Origin: JACCTU01 sp963700495
GTDB taxonomy: Bacteria > Actinomycetota > Thermoleophilia > Gaiellales > Gaiellaceae
Length of the DNA stretch: 64,000 nt
Assembly: GCA_963700495.1 (NCBI GenBank)
Contig: CAVOXT010000001.1
Coordinates: forward strand, 1,054,001-1,118,000
Direction: 5' to 3'
The notes below the pieces were generated by a model that saw nothing but the letters and a program-made list of their open reading frames with translations, made no database searches and was not told where the DNA came from. How positions within the stretch are numbered: the first letter of the stretch is position 1; the number at the start of each line of letters is the position of its first letter. A program made the translations under genes and the position numbers. Shown piece after piece: positions 1 to 7,545 of the stretch.

Positions 1-1140
1 GACGAGCAGGTCGAACGCACTTGAGATCTGCTCCCGAATCGCGCGATGTGGCAGCTCGACGCCGGCGGTGAGCACCAGCGTCTCGAGCCTGGCCAGAGCG
101 TCGCGAGGTGAGTTCGCGTGGATCGTCGTCAGCGAGCCTTCGTGGCCCGTGTTCATCGACTGGAGCATGTCCAGGGTCTCCGGGCCGCGGACCTCACCGA
201 CGATGATCCGGTCGGGGCGCATACGCAGCGCGTTCCTGACGAGCTCTCGGATCCGAATCTCTCCCGAGCCCTCGATGTTCGGCGGGCGCGACTCGAGCGT
301 GATCACGTGGTCCTGCTGGAGCTGGAGCTCCGCGGCGTCCTCGATCGTGACGATGCGCTCGTTGCCGGGGACGTATGCCGACATCGCGTTCAGCATCGTC
401 GTCTTACCGGTGCCGGTACCGCCCGAGATGAGGATGTTGAGCTTGCCCTTGACGGCGGCGGCGAGGAACTGAGCCGCCTTCGGCGTCAACGACCCGAAGC
501 TGATCAGGTTGTCCATCGTGTACGGATCGCGCGAGAACTTCCGGATCGTCAGCGTCGGACCGCGGAGCGAGAGTGGGGGGATGATCGCGTTGACACGGCT
601 GCCGTCCGGGAGGCGTGCGTCGACCATCGGCGACGACTCGTCGATGCGGCGGCCGACCTGCGACACGATCTTGTCGATGATCCGGAGCAGGTGTGAGTTG
701 TCCACGAAGCCCGCCGAGGTCTTCTCGATCTTTCCTGCGCGCTCGACGTAGACCCGGTCGAACGCGTTGACCATGACCTCTGTCACGGAGTCGTCCTGCA
801 GGAGCGGCTCGAGCGGGCCGTAGCCGAGAATGTCGTCGGTGATCTCCCGGACGATCTGACGGCGCTCCTCGCGCGTCAGCGGCGTACGGTCGATCGCGAG
901 CTGCTCCGTCACGGCGTGGAGCACGCGCTCGGAGAGGTCCTCGGTCGTCTCCCGCTTGAACAGCTCCGGGCCGAGCCGCGCGATCACCGCGTGGTGGACG
1001 GCCGTCTTCAGCTCAGCGTAGGGATCTGCGGGTGCCCCTTCGGAAGGCTGGTCCGGTCCTGCCGTGAGGGAGACCTCGCGGTCCGACCCCAGGTGGTCGT
1101 TGATCAGCTGCTTGTTGGCGATCCGGTCGTGGAGGCCCAT
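1..1140 (-). CDS. cpaF: CpaF/TadA-type secretion ATPase of the Tad pilus (3' end outside window)
   Basis: Hexameric ATPase that powers assembly of Flp/Tad pili at the inner face of the membrane. The ATG at 1140 begins a reading frame that stays open to the window edge, giving 380 residues; the family usually has about 440 or more, so the C-terminus is missing. Walker A GGTGTGKTT lies at about residues 240-248. It is followed by a Walker B region with VGEVRGPE and the His-box stretch GHEGSLTTIHANSPRDA typical of type II/IV secretion ATPases. Only 2 bases separate it from cpaE, so the two are co-transcribed. tadB and tadC would be expected just beyond position 1 (inference). Confidence 0.95.
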   Translation of the reverse strand, partial: MGLHDRIANKQLINDHLGSDREVSLTAGPDQPSEGAPADPYAELKTAVHHAVIARLGPELFKRETTEDLSERVLHAVTEQLAIDRTPLTREERRQIVREITDDILGYGPLEPLLQDDSVTEVMVNAFDRVYVERAGKIEKTSAGFVDNSHLLRIIDKIVSQVGRRIDESSPMVDARLPDGSRVNAIIPPLSLRGPTLTIRKFSRDPYTMDNLISFGSLTPKAAQFLAAAVKGKLNILISGGTGTGKTTMLNAMSAYVPGNERIVTIEDAAELQLQQDHVITLESRPPNIEGSGEIRIRELVRNALRMRPDRIIVGEVRGPETLDMLQSMNTGHEGSLTTIHANSPRDALARLETLVLTAGVELPHRAIREQISSAFDLLV

Positions 1141-1142
1141 GT

Positions 1143-2354
1143 CTATGCCCTCGAGAGCGAGAACATCCGCCGTTTCGCGGTCTTCTCGTCACGCGGCCGG
1201 ATGAGCGTCTTCGACATCGTCCGGACCGCCTTCGAGAAGTCGCAGCCCGCATCCGCCAGCACGGCCGGGACGCCGCGGTTGACGGCGAGCGGCACGGCCC
1301 GGTCACTCGGGATCTCGAAGTCGATCTTCACGCCGAGTGCCTGCTCGACCTCGCTCTTCTTCATCCCGACCTTCGAGTTGGCGCGGTTCAGGACATACCG
1401 GATCTTGTTCTGAGGGAACGAGAGCAGGTCGAGTGTGTGCAGGCTGAGCTTGACGTTCTTCAGCGTCGGAACGTCGAGCCCGCACAGCACCAGCAACTCG
1501 TCGCTGCGGTCCAGCGTCGCGAGCATCGGCCCGTGGAAGAAGGGCGACGTGTCGACGATGATGATGTCGTACGACTCGCGCGCGACTTCGAGCAGGCGCG
1601 TGATCTTCACCTCCGTGACGAGCTCCGCGTCTTCCGGGCGCAACGGCGCGGGGAGGACGTCGAGGCCGCACGGATGGCGGGTGATGTAGCCGGCGAGCTT
1701 CTCACCGTCGAGCTCTCCCGGTGCGACGACCAGGTCGTACACCGTCTTCTCGGGCTCGAGGCCGAGCATGATCGCGGCGTCGCCGAACTGGAGGTCGAGG
1801 TCGAGGAGCAACGCACGCTGCTTCTCGTACTTCGCCAGTGAGGTGGAGACGTTTGTCGCCATCACGGTCTTCCCCGTCCCACCCTTGGGCGAGAAGACGG
1901 TCATGATTTTCCCGCGGCGGCCGTGGCCGCCTTCTGCGACCAAGCGCCGGCCGACGTGCGCGGCCTTGCGGATCGCGAAGACGACGTTGTCGGTCAGCTG
2001 CGGCAGGAGGAGGACGTCGGCGAGGTCGGCGTCGAGCGCATCCTCGAGGAGCGCGGAGGCCTCGCCAGACGCGAGCACGATGATCGGCACCTGCGTCTGC
2101 TCGCGGATTGCGGCCAGCTCGCCTTGCGGCAGCTCGGAGGCGCCGGTCGCGTGGAGGACACAGTGAAGGTGCCCTCCCGTCAGAACCGGGGCTGCCTCGG
2201 AGACGTATGCGCTCCAGCCGACGAGGTCGAGCTCAGGGTGTGAGTCGAGGGCGTGGCGGAGCGTCTCGAGCCCGTCGCACGACCCGGTGATGTAGACCCG
2301 GACGCGCTCGCGGGTTCCGGCCGCGTTGCCGTTTCCGTTCTCGTAGCTGCTCAT
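1143..2354 (-). CDS. cpaE: CpaE/TadZ-like MinD-family ATPase of the Tad pilus
   Basis: 403-residue pilus-localisation ATPase. Residues 18-135 look like a receiver-type domain that has lost the phosphorylation chemistry, as is usual in CpaE/TadZ. Residues 148-385 are a ParA/MinD fold with the deviant Walker A SPKGGTGKT at 155-163 and a DTSPFF motif further on. TadZ proteins place the pilus machine at a cell site. The start ATG overlaps the cpaB stop (ATGA), which implies translational coupling. Confidence 0.93.
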   Translation of the reverse strand: MSSYENGNGNAAGTRERVRVYITGSCDGLETLRHALDSHPELDLVGWSAYVSEAAPVLTGGHLHCVLHATGASELPQGELAAIREQTQVPIIVLASGEASALLEDALDADLADVLLLPQLTDNVVFAIRKAAHVGRRLVAEGGHGRRGKIMTVFSPKGGTGKTVMATNVSTSLAKYEKQRALLLDLDLQFGDAAIMLGLEPEKTVYDLVVAPGELDGEKLAGYITRHPCGLDVLPAPLRPEDAELVTEVKITRLLEVARESYDIIIVDTSPFFHGPMLATLDRSDELLVLCGLDVPTLKNVKLSLHTLDLLSFPQNKIRYVLNRANSKVGMKKSEVEQALGVKIDFEIPSDRAVPLAVNRGVPAVLADAGCDFSKAVRTMSKTLIRPRDEKTAKRRMFSLSRA

Positions 2355-3091
2355 GGGGTCCTCCCGGCCAGGCCGTCGCGGAGGACGGACTTCACTGTCT
2401 CAACGGTCTCAGGGCTGTCGGCAGGATCCGTCACAGGCCGGAGCTGGAGCGTCCAGAAGTGCCCGGTCTTCGACGTGATGAACAGCAGCTTCGGCACCTG
2501 CGAGTCGCGTGCCTCGAGGATGACGGCGAGAGACGACTGGCCGCCGTTCGAGAGCTTCGATGCGGTGTCGTCCCCGGCGATCTTGAGAACGCGGAGGTCG
2601 CGCAACACCGTGCGTGCTGCGTAGACGTCGACCGACGGGTTGATCTTGATGTTCGCGACGACGTCGACGCGGTCGCCCACCTTCAGAGTGCCCGCGAGGA
2701 GCTGCTCGGGCTCGCCCGTGAGCTGCAGGGCGCGCATCGTTCCCTTCAGCTCGCCCCGGATGCCCGACTCCGTCGGGGGTGCGAAGTGGCGCAGGGTGAC
2801 CTGCTCGCCGGCGTACGTCCACTGGGATGCGGCCTGGCCCTGCAACTGGCCGAGAGACGCGAGCGCGGTCGGCGATACGCTCTCGCGCGGCACTTCGCGT
2901 TTCGTCAGCGATCCCTCTACCTGGCTCCAAGGAGTGCCGGGCGAGATGTCCTTCGTCGCGACGAACACTCCGACGCGCTCCTGTCTGCCATCGACGCGGC
3001 GCTCGTAGTTCGTCACGTACATCGCGGTCAATAGGGCCGCCGAGACTGCAAGCACGACGGCGATAACGAGATTTCTGAGGCGGTATGTCAT
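2351..3091 (-). CDS. cpaB: CpaB/RcpC-like pilus assembly protein with SAF domain
   Basis: 246 residues. One N-terminal membrane anchor lies at about residues 7-27, followed by a SAF-like stretch (VATKDISPGTPWSQVEG) and the RcpC/CpaB region with LKVGDRVDVVANI at about 137-149. CpaB/RcpC supports the pilus channel in Gram-negatives; in a monoderm it probably acts at the outer face of the membrane or in the wall (inference). It ends inside the cpaE start codon and begins 42 bases after tadE. Confidence 0.9.
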   Translation of the reverse strand: MTYRLRNLVIAVVLAVSAALLTAMYVTNYERRVDGRQERVGVFVATKDISPGTPWSQVEGSLTKREVPRESVSPTALASLGQLQGQAASQWTYAGEQVTLRHFAPPTESGIRGELKGTMRALQLTGEPEQLLAGTLKVGDRVDVVANIKINPSVDVYAARTVLRDLRVLKIAGDDTASKLSNGGQSSLAVILEARDSQVPKLLFITSKTGHFWTLQLRPVTDPADSPETVETVKSVLRDGLAGRTP

Positions 3092-3133
3092 GGAGGCGGG
3101 TGTCCTTCTACGGTCGGGGTCGGGTTCGCGGAC

Positions 3134-3538
3134 TCACTCGAGCCGCTCCGTGGTCGTATGCGTCAACCTGCCGCTCTTGAAAACGAATCCGAGGAGGTCG
3201 ATCGAGTAGGGGTAGGTGGCGGTTACCGTGACGTCGTCGCCGCGGTTCCATGTAGGCGAGCTGACGGAGACGATGAGGTCGGCTTGCTTCAGGTCCTGCG
3301 CCGAGGCGCGCACCGCAGCCACTGCAACGGCCGGCGGGTCTGCATACGCGCGGCTTCGAGATGCCTTCGCGGCGCCGACACGGACGCTGTCGGTCACCGT
3401 CACGTAGTTGTTCCAGACGATTCCGAACTGGATCACGCCAAAGAGGAGCAAGCAGACGACCGGCAGCGTGAGGGCAACCTCGACCATGGTCTGGCCGGAT
3501 TCGGTGCGGGCTCGTCGTGTGAGGTGCGGCGTGTACAA
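3134..3538 (-). CDS. tadE: TadE-like pseudopilin
   Basis: 134 residues from a TTG start preceded by GGAG about 9 bases upstream. The N-terminus ESG/QTMVE followed by a long hydrophobic stretch fits TadV/CpaA prepilin peptidase processing after Gly15, with Glu at +5 of the mature protein. A beta-rich extracellular domain follows. Minor pilins of this class act with Flp in fibre assembly. The region between flp and this gene holds two strong hairpins that may lower its expression relative to flp. Confidence 0.88.
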   Translation of the reverse strand: MYTPHLTRRARTESGQTMVEVALTLPVVCLLLFGVIQFGIVWNNYVTVTDSVRVGAAKASRSRAYADPPAVAVAAVRASAQDLKQADLIVSVSSPTWNRGDDVTVTATYPYSIDLLGFVFKSGRLTHTTTERLE

Positions 3539-3569
3539 GTCGGTCTCCGGGTTAGGTCGATTGGTGATG

Positions 3570-3610
3570 GAGCCCTCCCGTCGTGGGAGGGCTCCACCGT
3601 CGGACGGTGG
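3570..3610 (-). terminator. Two tandem hairpins between flp and tadE
   Basis: Read on the minus strand these lie just after the flp stop. One has a 7-bp stem (CCACCGT/ACGGTGG, 3-base loop, 3594-3610). The other has a 10-bp stem (GAGCCCTCCC/GGGAGGGCTC, 5-base loop, 3570-3594). No T-run follows, so a partial terminator or 3'-end stabiliser of flp mRNA is more likely than a full stop. That would fit a need for far more major pilin than downstream machine parts. Confidence 0.6.
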
Positions 3611-3615
3611 CTTAC

Positions 3616-3789
3616 TTAGCCGGGGAGAATCGCGGACACGGAGTCAAGCGCGCTTGCGATCGCGCCGCCGAGGGTCTTGAAAGCAACCAGGCCTGCGATC
3701 GTGATGACGGCGAGAACAACGCCGTACTCCGCCATCGTCTGGCCCTCTTCGCGCGTGCGAAGAAGGTAGAGGTAGCTGCGAATCATCAT
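3616..3789 (-). CDS. flp: Flp-family major pilin
   Basis: 57 residues. The class III leader ends in EEG, followed by QTMAEYGVVLAVI: cleavage after Gly16 places the hallmark Glu-Tyr at +5/+6, then one hydrophobic helix and a short tail ending LPG. The start ATG (3789) is followed by a second ATG and is preceded by a perfect GGAGGTGA 6-8 bases upstream, the strongest ribosome binding site I see in the window. This fits an abundantly made structural subunit. The start overlaps the stop of the short upstream ORF. Confidence 0.93.
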   Translation of the reverse strand: MMIRSYLYLLRTREEGQTMAEYGVVLAVITIAGLVAFKTLGGAIASALDSVSAILPG

Positions 3790-3917
3790 TTGTCTTCACC
3801 TCCCTTCGTGCTGTCACTGCGCGCAGTCGCGCGCGGATCGGCCACGCCGTGAACGGAGAGGTGAATCGCTTCGCGGGTTGAGCCGTCGAGTGCTCGAATC
3901 AGGCTGGGCGCGGTCAC
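3786..3917 (-). CDS. Possible 43-residue leader ORF coupled to flp
   Basis: A GTG at 3917 with a strong GGAGGAG (3925-3931) 7 bases upstream opens a 43-codon frame starting MTAPSLIRALDGSTREAIHL and ending GGEDK. Its TGA (3786-3788) overlaps the flp ATG. The peptide has no recognised domain, signal or membrane helix. Good Shine-Dalgarno spacing plus stop/start overlap argue for real translation, possibly to couple or regulate flp. It could still be a chance ORF; I know of no family. The 254 bases between it and the divergent gene at 4172 must hold both promoters, but I cannot place them securely. Confidence 0.45.
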   Translation of the reverse strand: MTAPSLIRALDGSTREAIHLSVHGVADPRATARSDSTKGGEDK

Positions 3918-4171
3918 GCTGGATCTCCTCCGTAGTTCTTGGCGTGGCCGCAACGCCTATGGCTCGATGCAGACAGTTGTCGTGATTGCGCGAGGAGCGT
4001 GAGATGCCTCAATGGAGTGATTAGGGGCTCGCCGGCCGAAGATCACTCGCACGAGGGAGAGCGGTTCCCGTGCGCGGGAGCGATAACGGGATGAGTCCGT
4101 TGCGGCCGCGGATGCGTTGTTACTCCGCGTCAGAGGCGGCCTCTGCGCCCAAATATAGGGAGCTAAGGCAG

Positions 4172-5644
4172 ATGCAACGGAATCACCAAGTCTGGAGTTT
4201 CGCCAAGAAGTTCGTCTTCCTGGTGGTACTCGGTTGGGCAGTCGCGCTCGTACGCGCGGTTCGTCCTGGTCCCGGCTGGGACGAGTGGTCGAACGCCGAC
4301 GGCGAGTGGTCGCCGATGCCGGTGCCCGAGGTCGACGAGGTGGCTCCCGAGCCGGAGACCTCCGCGCGACGACCGTTCGTGCCCCGCCGCATCGCAATGA
4401 GCGGCGCGCTCGTCCTCGTCTTCTTTGCCGCCGCATCCTTCAGTGCAGGCGCGGGCGACCTTGTCGCCAAGGCGCTCGACCCGGCGCGTTGCGCCGCGCT
4501 GATGCAGACGACGGGTGAGGACGACACGGTGTGCGCCGACCTGAACGTGGACGCAACCGATGTCCAGCTCCCGCCGGAGGCCGTCGAGGCGCTGCCCGTC
4601 GTCGAAACGGCGCCCGTCTCGGAGGCACCTGCCGAGGCCGTTGTCGAGCCTGTGACGGAAGAGCAGAGTGTCGCGGCCGCCGAAGTCGAGTCGCTGCTGA
4701 CCGAAGTGGCAGAGCCCGACGACTTCGACCCCGCCGCGCTCTCGGGTGCCGCGCAGGCAGACGGGTCGGCTGTGTCCGATGCCGAGGCTGCGCCTGCCGC
4801 GTCCTCCGGTCGCTACTGGATCGTCCGCCGCGCGAAGGAGACCAAGGTGGCCGCACCCGCGGTCGAGCCGGAAGGAGGCGCGACGACGGTCTGGCTGAAC
4901 CGCGCACTCCCCGACCCGACTCCGCCCGCGAAGCGGCTCTCACCCGAGTTCGCGAAGCAGCTGCAAAAGATCTCGGCGGTCAACGGAGTCAGCTGGGCGC
5001 TCGTGCTCGGCGTTCTCCGCGCCCAGGGCGCGAAAGACCGCGTGCCGGCGACCGTCAAGGAGCTGAACGCGCTTGCCAGTGGTCTCAGCGATCGTGGCGC
5101 AGCTGAGAGCGAGTGGAACGCCGTGATCTCGCTGTCCGGCCGGACGACCTTCGCCGACCGTGCAGTGGCACTCGCCCGCTACAACCGGGCCGTCGGGCTG
5201 AAGGCGCTCGTCAACGGCCTCGAAGCCGAGAAGGCAGACCTCATCGACGCACTGTTGGGCGACGAGCGAGTCACGATCTACGCCGGCGGACGGGAAGACC
5301 TCCTCCTCGGCCGGATCGACGTCCGCGTCGTCGTCCTCCTCCGCTACCTCACGGAGTCCTACGGTGAGGTGACGGTCTCGAGCCTGTTCAGCGGGCACCG
5401 CAAGTACTCGCGGCCCGGAGTGATCTCCGCGCACACCGTCGGCCACGCGGTCGACATCGCCACCGTCGCAGGGATCTCGATCGTCGGGCATCAGGAGCCC
5501 GGAAGCATCACGGAGAAAGCGGTTCGCTCGATCCTGATGCTCCCGGTCGAGGTGCAGCCGCGCCAAGTCATCTCGCTGCTCGGCTTGGGCGGGCCCTCGT
5601 TCCCGCTCGCCGACCACAACGATCACATTCACGTGGGGTATTAG
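4172..5644 (+). CDS. Membrane-anchored protein with a C-terminal M15-like peptidase domain
   Basis: 490 residues from the ATG at 4172; an in-frame ATG 34 codons upstream gives a charged extension unlike a real N-terminus. Hydrophobic segments lie at about 11-28 and 95-115, followed by an acidic Ala/Glu/Val-rich linker (about 120-230). A helical, lysozyme-like region comes next (about 265-370; pattern FAKQLQKISAVNGVSWALVLG). The C-terminal 75 residues carry SAHTVGHAVDIA (421-428) and DHNDHIHVGY (481-490). The spacing of His, Asp and HxH resembles the zinc site of M15/VanY-type D,D-peptidases. Lying divergent to flp and upstream of tadG, it may open the cell wall for the pilus (inference). Confidence 0.7.
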   Translation: MQRNHQVWSFAKKFVFLVVLGWAVALVRAVRPGPGWDEWSNADGEWSPMPVPEVDEVAPEPETSARRPFVPRRIAMSGALVLVFFAAASFSAGAGDLVAKALDPARCAALMQTTGEDDTVCADLNVDATDVQLPPEAVEALPVVETAPVSEAPAEAVVEPVTEEQSVAAAEVESLLTEVAEPDDFDPAALSGAAQADGSAVSDAEAAPAASSGRYWIVRRAKETKVAAPAVEPEGGATTVWLNRALPDPTPPAKRLSPEFAKQLQKISAVNGVSWALVLGVLRAQGAKDRVPATVKELNALASGLSDRGAAESEWNAVISLSGRTTFADRAVALARYNRAVGLKALVNGLEAEKADLIDALLGDERVTIYAGGREDLLLGRIDVRVVVLLRYLTESYGEVTVSSLFSGHRKYSRPGVISAHTVGHAVDIATVAGISIVGHQEPGSITEKAVRSILMLPVEVQPRQVISLLGLGGPSFPLADHNDHIHVGY

Positions 5645-6115
5645 ATGGCGCGCCCCCCGGCCACGATGCGGGTCGACGGACGAGTCGTCTGCGAGCGCTG
5701 TCTCGTAGCCGACGGACCGTGGACTCGCATGCGTGGTCTGCTCGGGCGCTCTGAACTGCCGCGGGGGGAGGGTGTACTCCTCCATCCCGCGGGTTCGGTC
5801 CACACGCTGTTCATGCGCTTCCCGATCGACGTCGTGTTCCTCGACCGTGACGACCGCGTGCTGCACGTGGCAGCGGACGTCCGGCCGTGGCGCTTCGTCG
5901 GGAAGAGGCGCGCGCGCAGTGTGCTCGAGCTCGCGGCGGGCGAAGCAGCTCGCCGCGGAATCGAGATCGGCACCATGATCGACCGCCTCGATATGGGTGT
6001 TGCTCCTCCAGTGTCAACCCCGGCGTCGCGAACGCTCGCTTCGCCGTCCAACCTGAGTAACGGAACACATCGAGGCGCCGCGGCCACGCCGGTTCCAGAA
6101 GGAGGCAAGACGTGA
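5645..6115 (+). CDS. DUF192 family protein
   Basis: 156 residues. The ATG directly follows the stop of the gene upstream (TAGATG). Residues 1-110 match the DUF192 pattern: an ERCLVADGPWTRMRGLLGR stretch, then HTLFMRFPIDVVFLD and VLELAAG. The family is a small beta-barrel of unknown biochemical role. I see no signal peptide. The last 45 residues are a Ser/Thr/Pro-rich tail beyond the domain. The gene overlaps tadG by 4 bases (GTGA), so it belongs to the Tad plus-strand operon. Confidence 0.85.
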   Translation: MARPPATMRVDGRVVCERCLVADGPWTRMRGLLGRSELPRGEGVLLHPAGSVHTLFMRFPIDVVFLDRDDRVLHVAADVRPWRFVGKRRARSVLELAAGEAARRGIEIGTMIDRLDMGVAPPVSTPASRTLASPSNLSNGTHRGAAATPVPEGGKT

Positions 6116-7344
6116 GTCCCGCATCCGCACCCCCCGAAGGTCAGCGGAGCCAGTCCGGGCAGACGGCCGTTTTGATGGTCATCGCGCTCGTGGCTCTGCT
6201 CGGCATGACCGGGTTCGCGGTCGACGTCGGCTACGCCTACTACACGCAGCGACAGCTGCAGGCAGCTGCCGACGCCGCCGCACTCGCCGGCGCACAGGAG
6301 CTCCCAAGCGCCGCCACAGGTGTCTCGACCGCCCGTCAGTACGGCAGCCAGGCGGCCGGAAAGAACCGGATCACGAACGGCGGCACGATCACGGAGCTGA
6401 TCACCACGAAGTGCATCGCGAGTGTTCCGGGGTGCAAACCCCACAATGCAATCGTGGTCGACGAGCGCGCACATGCCCCGACGTTCTTCTCGCGTATCTT
6501 CGGGATCGAGAGCTTCGACATCCACGTTCGCTCGACGGCGTGTTCGCCATGCGGGACACGGCCGTTCGACGTGATGCTGGTGCTCGACCGTACGGGATCG
6601 ATGTGCCAGACCCACAGCGGCGCCAGCGATCCTTCGTGCGCAGACCTGAACAACGCGAAGGAGGGCATGCGAGCCTTCCTGCAGGGCCTGGACGGACAGT
6701 CCTCGCTGGTCGGCCTGTCGGTCTTCCCGCCGGCGACCAGCGTGTCGAACCGTTGCTCGACCCCCGCCTCGAGCAACTACGACTCGCACAGTGCTGCCTA
6801 CACGGTCGTACCGCTCACCCGTGGGTACAGCGACAAGGGGCACGTCGTCACCTCGAATGCGCTGGTCTCGACGATCAACTGCCTCAAGGGCGGTGGAACG
6901 ACCGCCTACGCGAACGCGATGGAAGCCGCACAGGCCGAGCTCGATCTGCACGGCCGAGACGACATCCAGGACGTCGTCGTGTTCTTCTCGGACGGCGCGG
7001 CGAACACCGGGCCGGGGTTCTACTCGAGCTCGTCTCCCTACCGGGCCAAGCCCTGCCATCAAGGCATCACGTCCGCCGGCGCGGTGAAGAACAGGGGGAC
7101 GTTCGTCTATGTGATCGGCTACGACCTGGACGCCGTTGACGGCGGCGCGAACAAGTGCGAGAACGACAACGGCAACCCCGAGTCGCCGAGCATCACCGCC
7201 TACTCGGCGCTGAGCCAGATGGCGACCGACTCCTCGATGTTCTTCGAGAAGCCCTACCCGGGCGACCTGACGAAGATCTTCGAGGACATCAGCGGCGACC
7301 TCTCGCTCGGTTCGTCGGCGCTGATCGACAACGACGTGAACTAG
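6112..7344 (+). CDS. tadG: TadG-like pilus protein with vWA domain
   Basis: 410 residues from GTG. Residues 15-50 are a TadE/TadF/TadG-type N-terminus (SGQTAVLMVIALVALLGM, then FAVDVGYAYYTQRQLQAAADAAALAGA). The remainder is a von Willebrand A domain with an intact MIDAS metal site: DRTGSM, a Thr in GGGTTAYANAM, and FFSDGAANTG. Many Cys residues suggest disulfides in the exported domain. TadG anchors or tethers Tad pili, and vWA domains bind surfaces. It ends the plus-strand pilus operon, just before a strong terminator. Confidence 0.88.
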   Translation: MSPASAPPEGQRSQSGQTAVLMVIALVALLGMTGFAVDVGYAYYTQRQLQAAADAAALAGAQELPSAATGVSTARQYGSQAAGKNRITNGGTITELITTKCIASVPGCKPHNAIVVDERAHAPTFFSRIFGIESFDIHVRSTACSPCGTRPFDVMLVLDRTGSMCQTHSGASDPSCADLNNAKEGMRAFLQGLDGQSSLVGLSVFPPATSVSNRCSTPASSNYDSHSAAYTVVPLTRGYSDKGHVVTSNALVSTINCLKGGGTTAYANAMEAAQAELDLHGRDDIQDVVVFFSDGAANTGPGFYSSSSPYRAKPCHQGITSAGAVKNRGTFVYVIGYDLDAVDGGANKCENDNGNPESPSITAYSALSQMATDSSMFFEKPYPGDLTKIFEDISGDLSLGSSALIDNDVN

Positions 7345-7371
7345 ACCGAAAACGCGGATGCGAGGACATAC

Positions 7372-7404
7372 ACGGAGGCCCCGCGCGAGGCGCGGGGCCT
7401 CCGT
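7372..7404. repeat. 14-bp perfect hairpin downstream of tadG
   Basis: Arms ACGGAGGCCCCGCG (7372-7385) and CGCGGGGCCTCCGT (7391-7404) with a 5-base loop. There is no T-run on either side. It probably adds to the intrinsic terminator that follows, either as a pause site or by protecting the tadG mRNA 3' end. Confidence 0.6.
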
Positions 7405-7417
7405 CGCGTTTCAGACC

Positions 7418-7446
7418 AAAAACCCCGCCTTGAGCGGGGCTTTTTT
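7418..7446. terminator. Bidirectional intrinsic terminator between tadG and tRNA-Gln
   Basis: A run of five A precedes a CCCCGC/GCGGGG stem (7423-7428 and 7434-7439, 5-base loop), and six T follow. Read on plus it ends the tadG transcript with TTTTTT; read on minus it ends the tRNA-Gln transcript with TTTTT. It is the only textbook rho-independent terminator I find in the window. Confidence 0.9.
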
Positions 7447-7451
7447 CGAGG

Positions 7452-7522
7452 CTGCGGGGCTAGGATTCGAACCTAGACTACTCGGTCCAGAGCCGAGCGT
7501 CCTACCGTTAGACGACCCCGCA
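7452..7522 (-). tRNA. tRNA-Gln (anticodon CUG)
   Basis: 71-base cloverleaf on minus. The acceptor stem TGCGGGG pairs with CCCCGCA. The D arm is GTCT/GGAC, the anticodon stem CTCGG/CCGAG with loop CTCTGGA (anticodon CTG, reads CAG), and the T arm CTAGG/CCTAG with TTCGAAT. G is the discriminator base, and CCA is not encoded. A TACACT box lies 11 bases upstream and an intrinsic terminator lies directly downstream, so it is its own transcription unit. Confidence 0.96.
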
Positions 7523-7533
7523 ACGGGCGTTTC

Positions 7534-7539
7534 AGTGTA
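7534..7539 (-). promoter_or_regulatory. Putative -10 box of tRNA-Gln
   Basis: TACACT on the minus strand, 11 bases before the mature tRNA 5' end. The same hexamer precedes alaS. No clear -35 is visible. Confidence 0.5.
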
Positions 7540-7545
7540 GCGCCA

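Noticed and set aside
4070..4171. Upstream start for the peptidase-like protein
   Set aside because: The 34-residue extension is hydrophilic and atypical; the ATG at 4172 is followed directly by a positive-inside membrane anchor.
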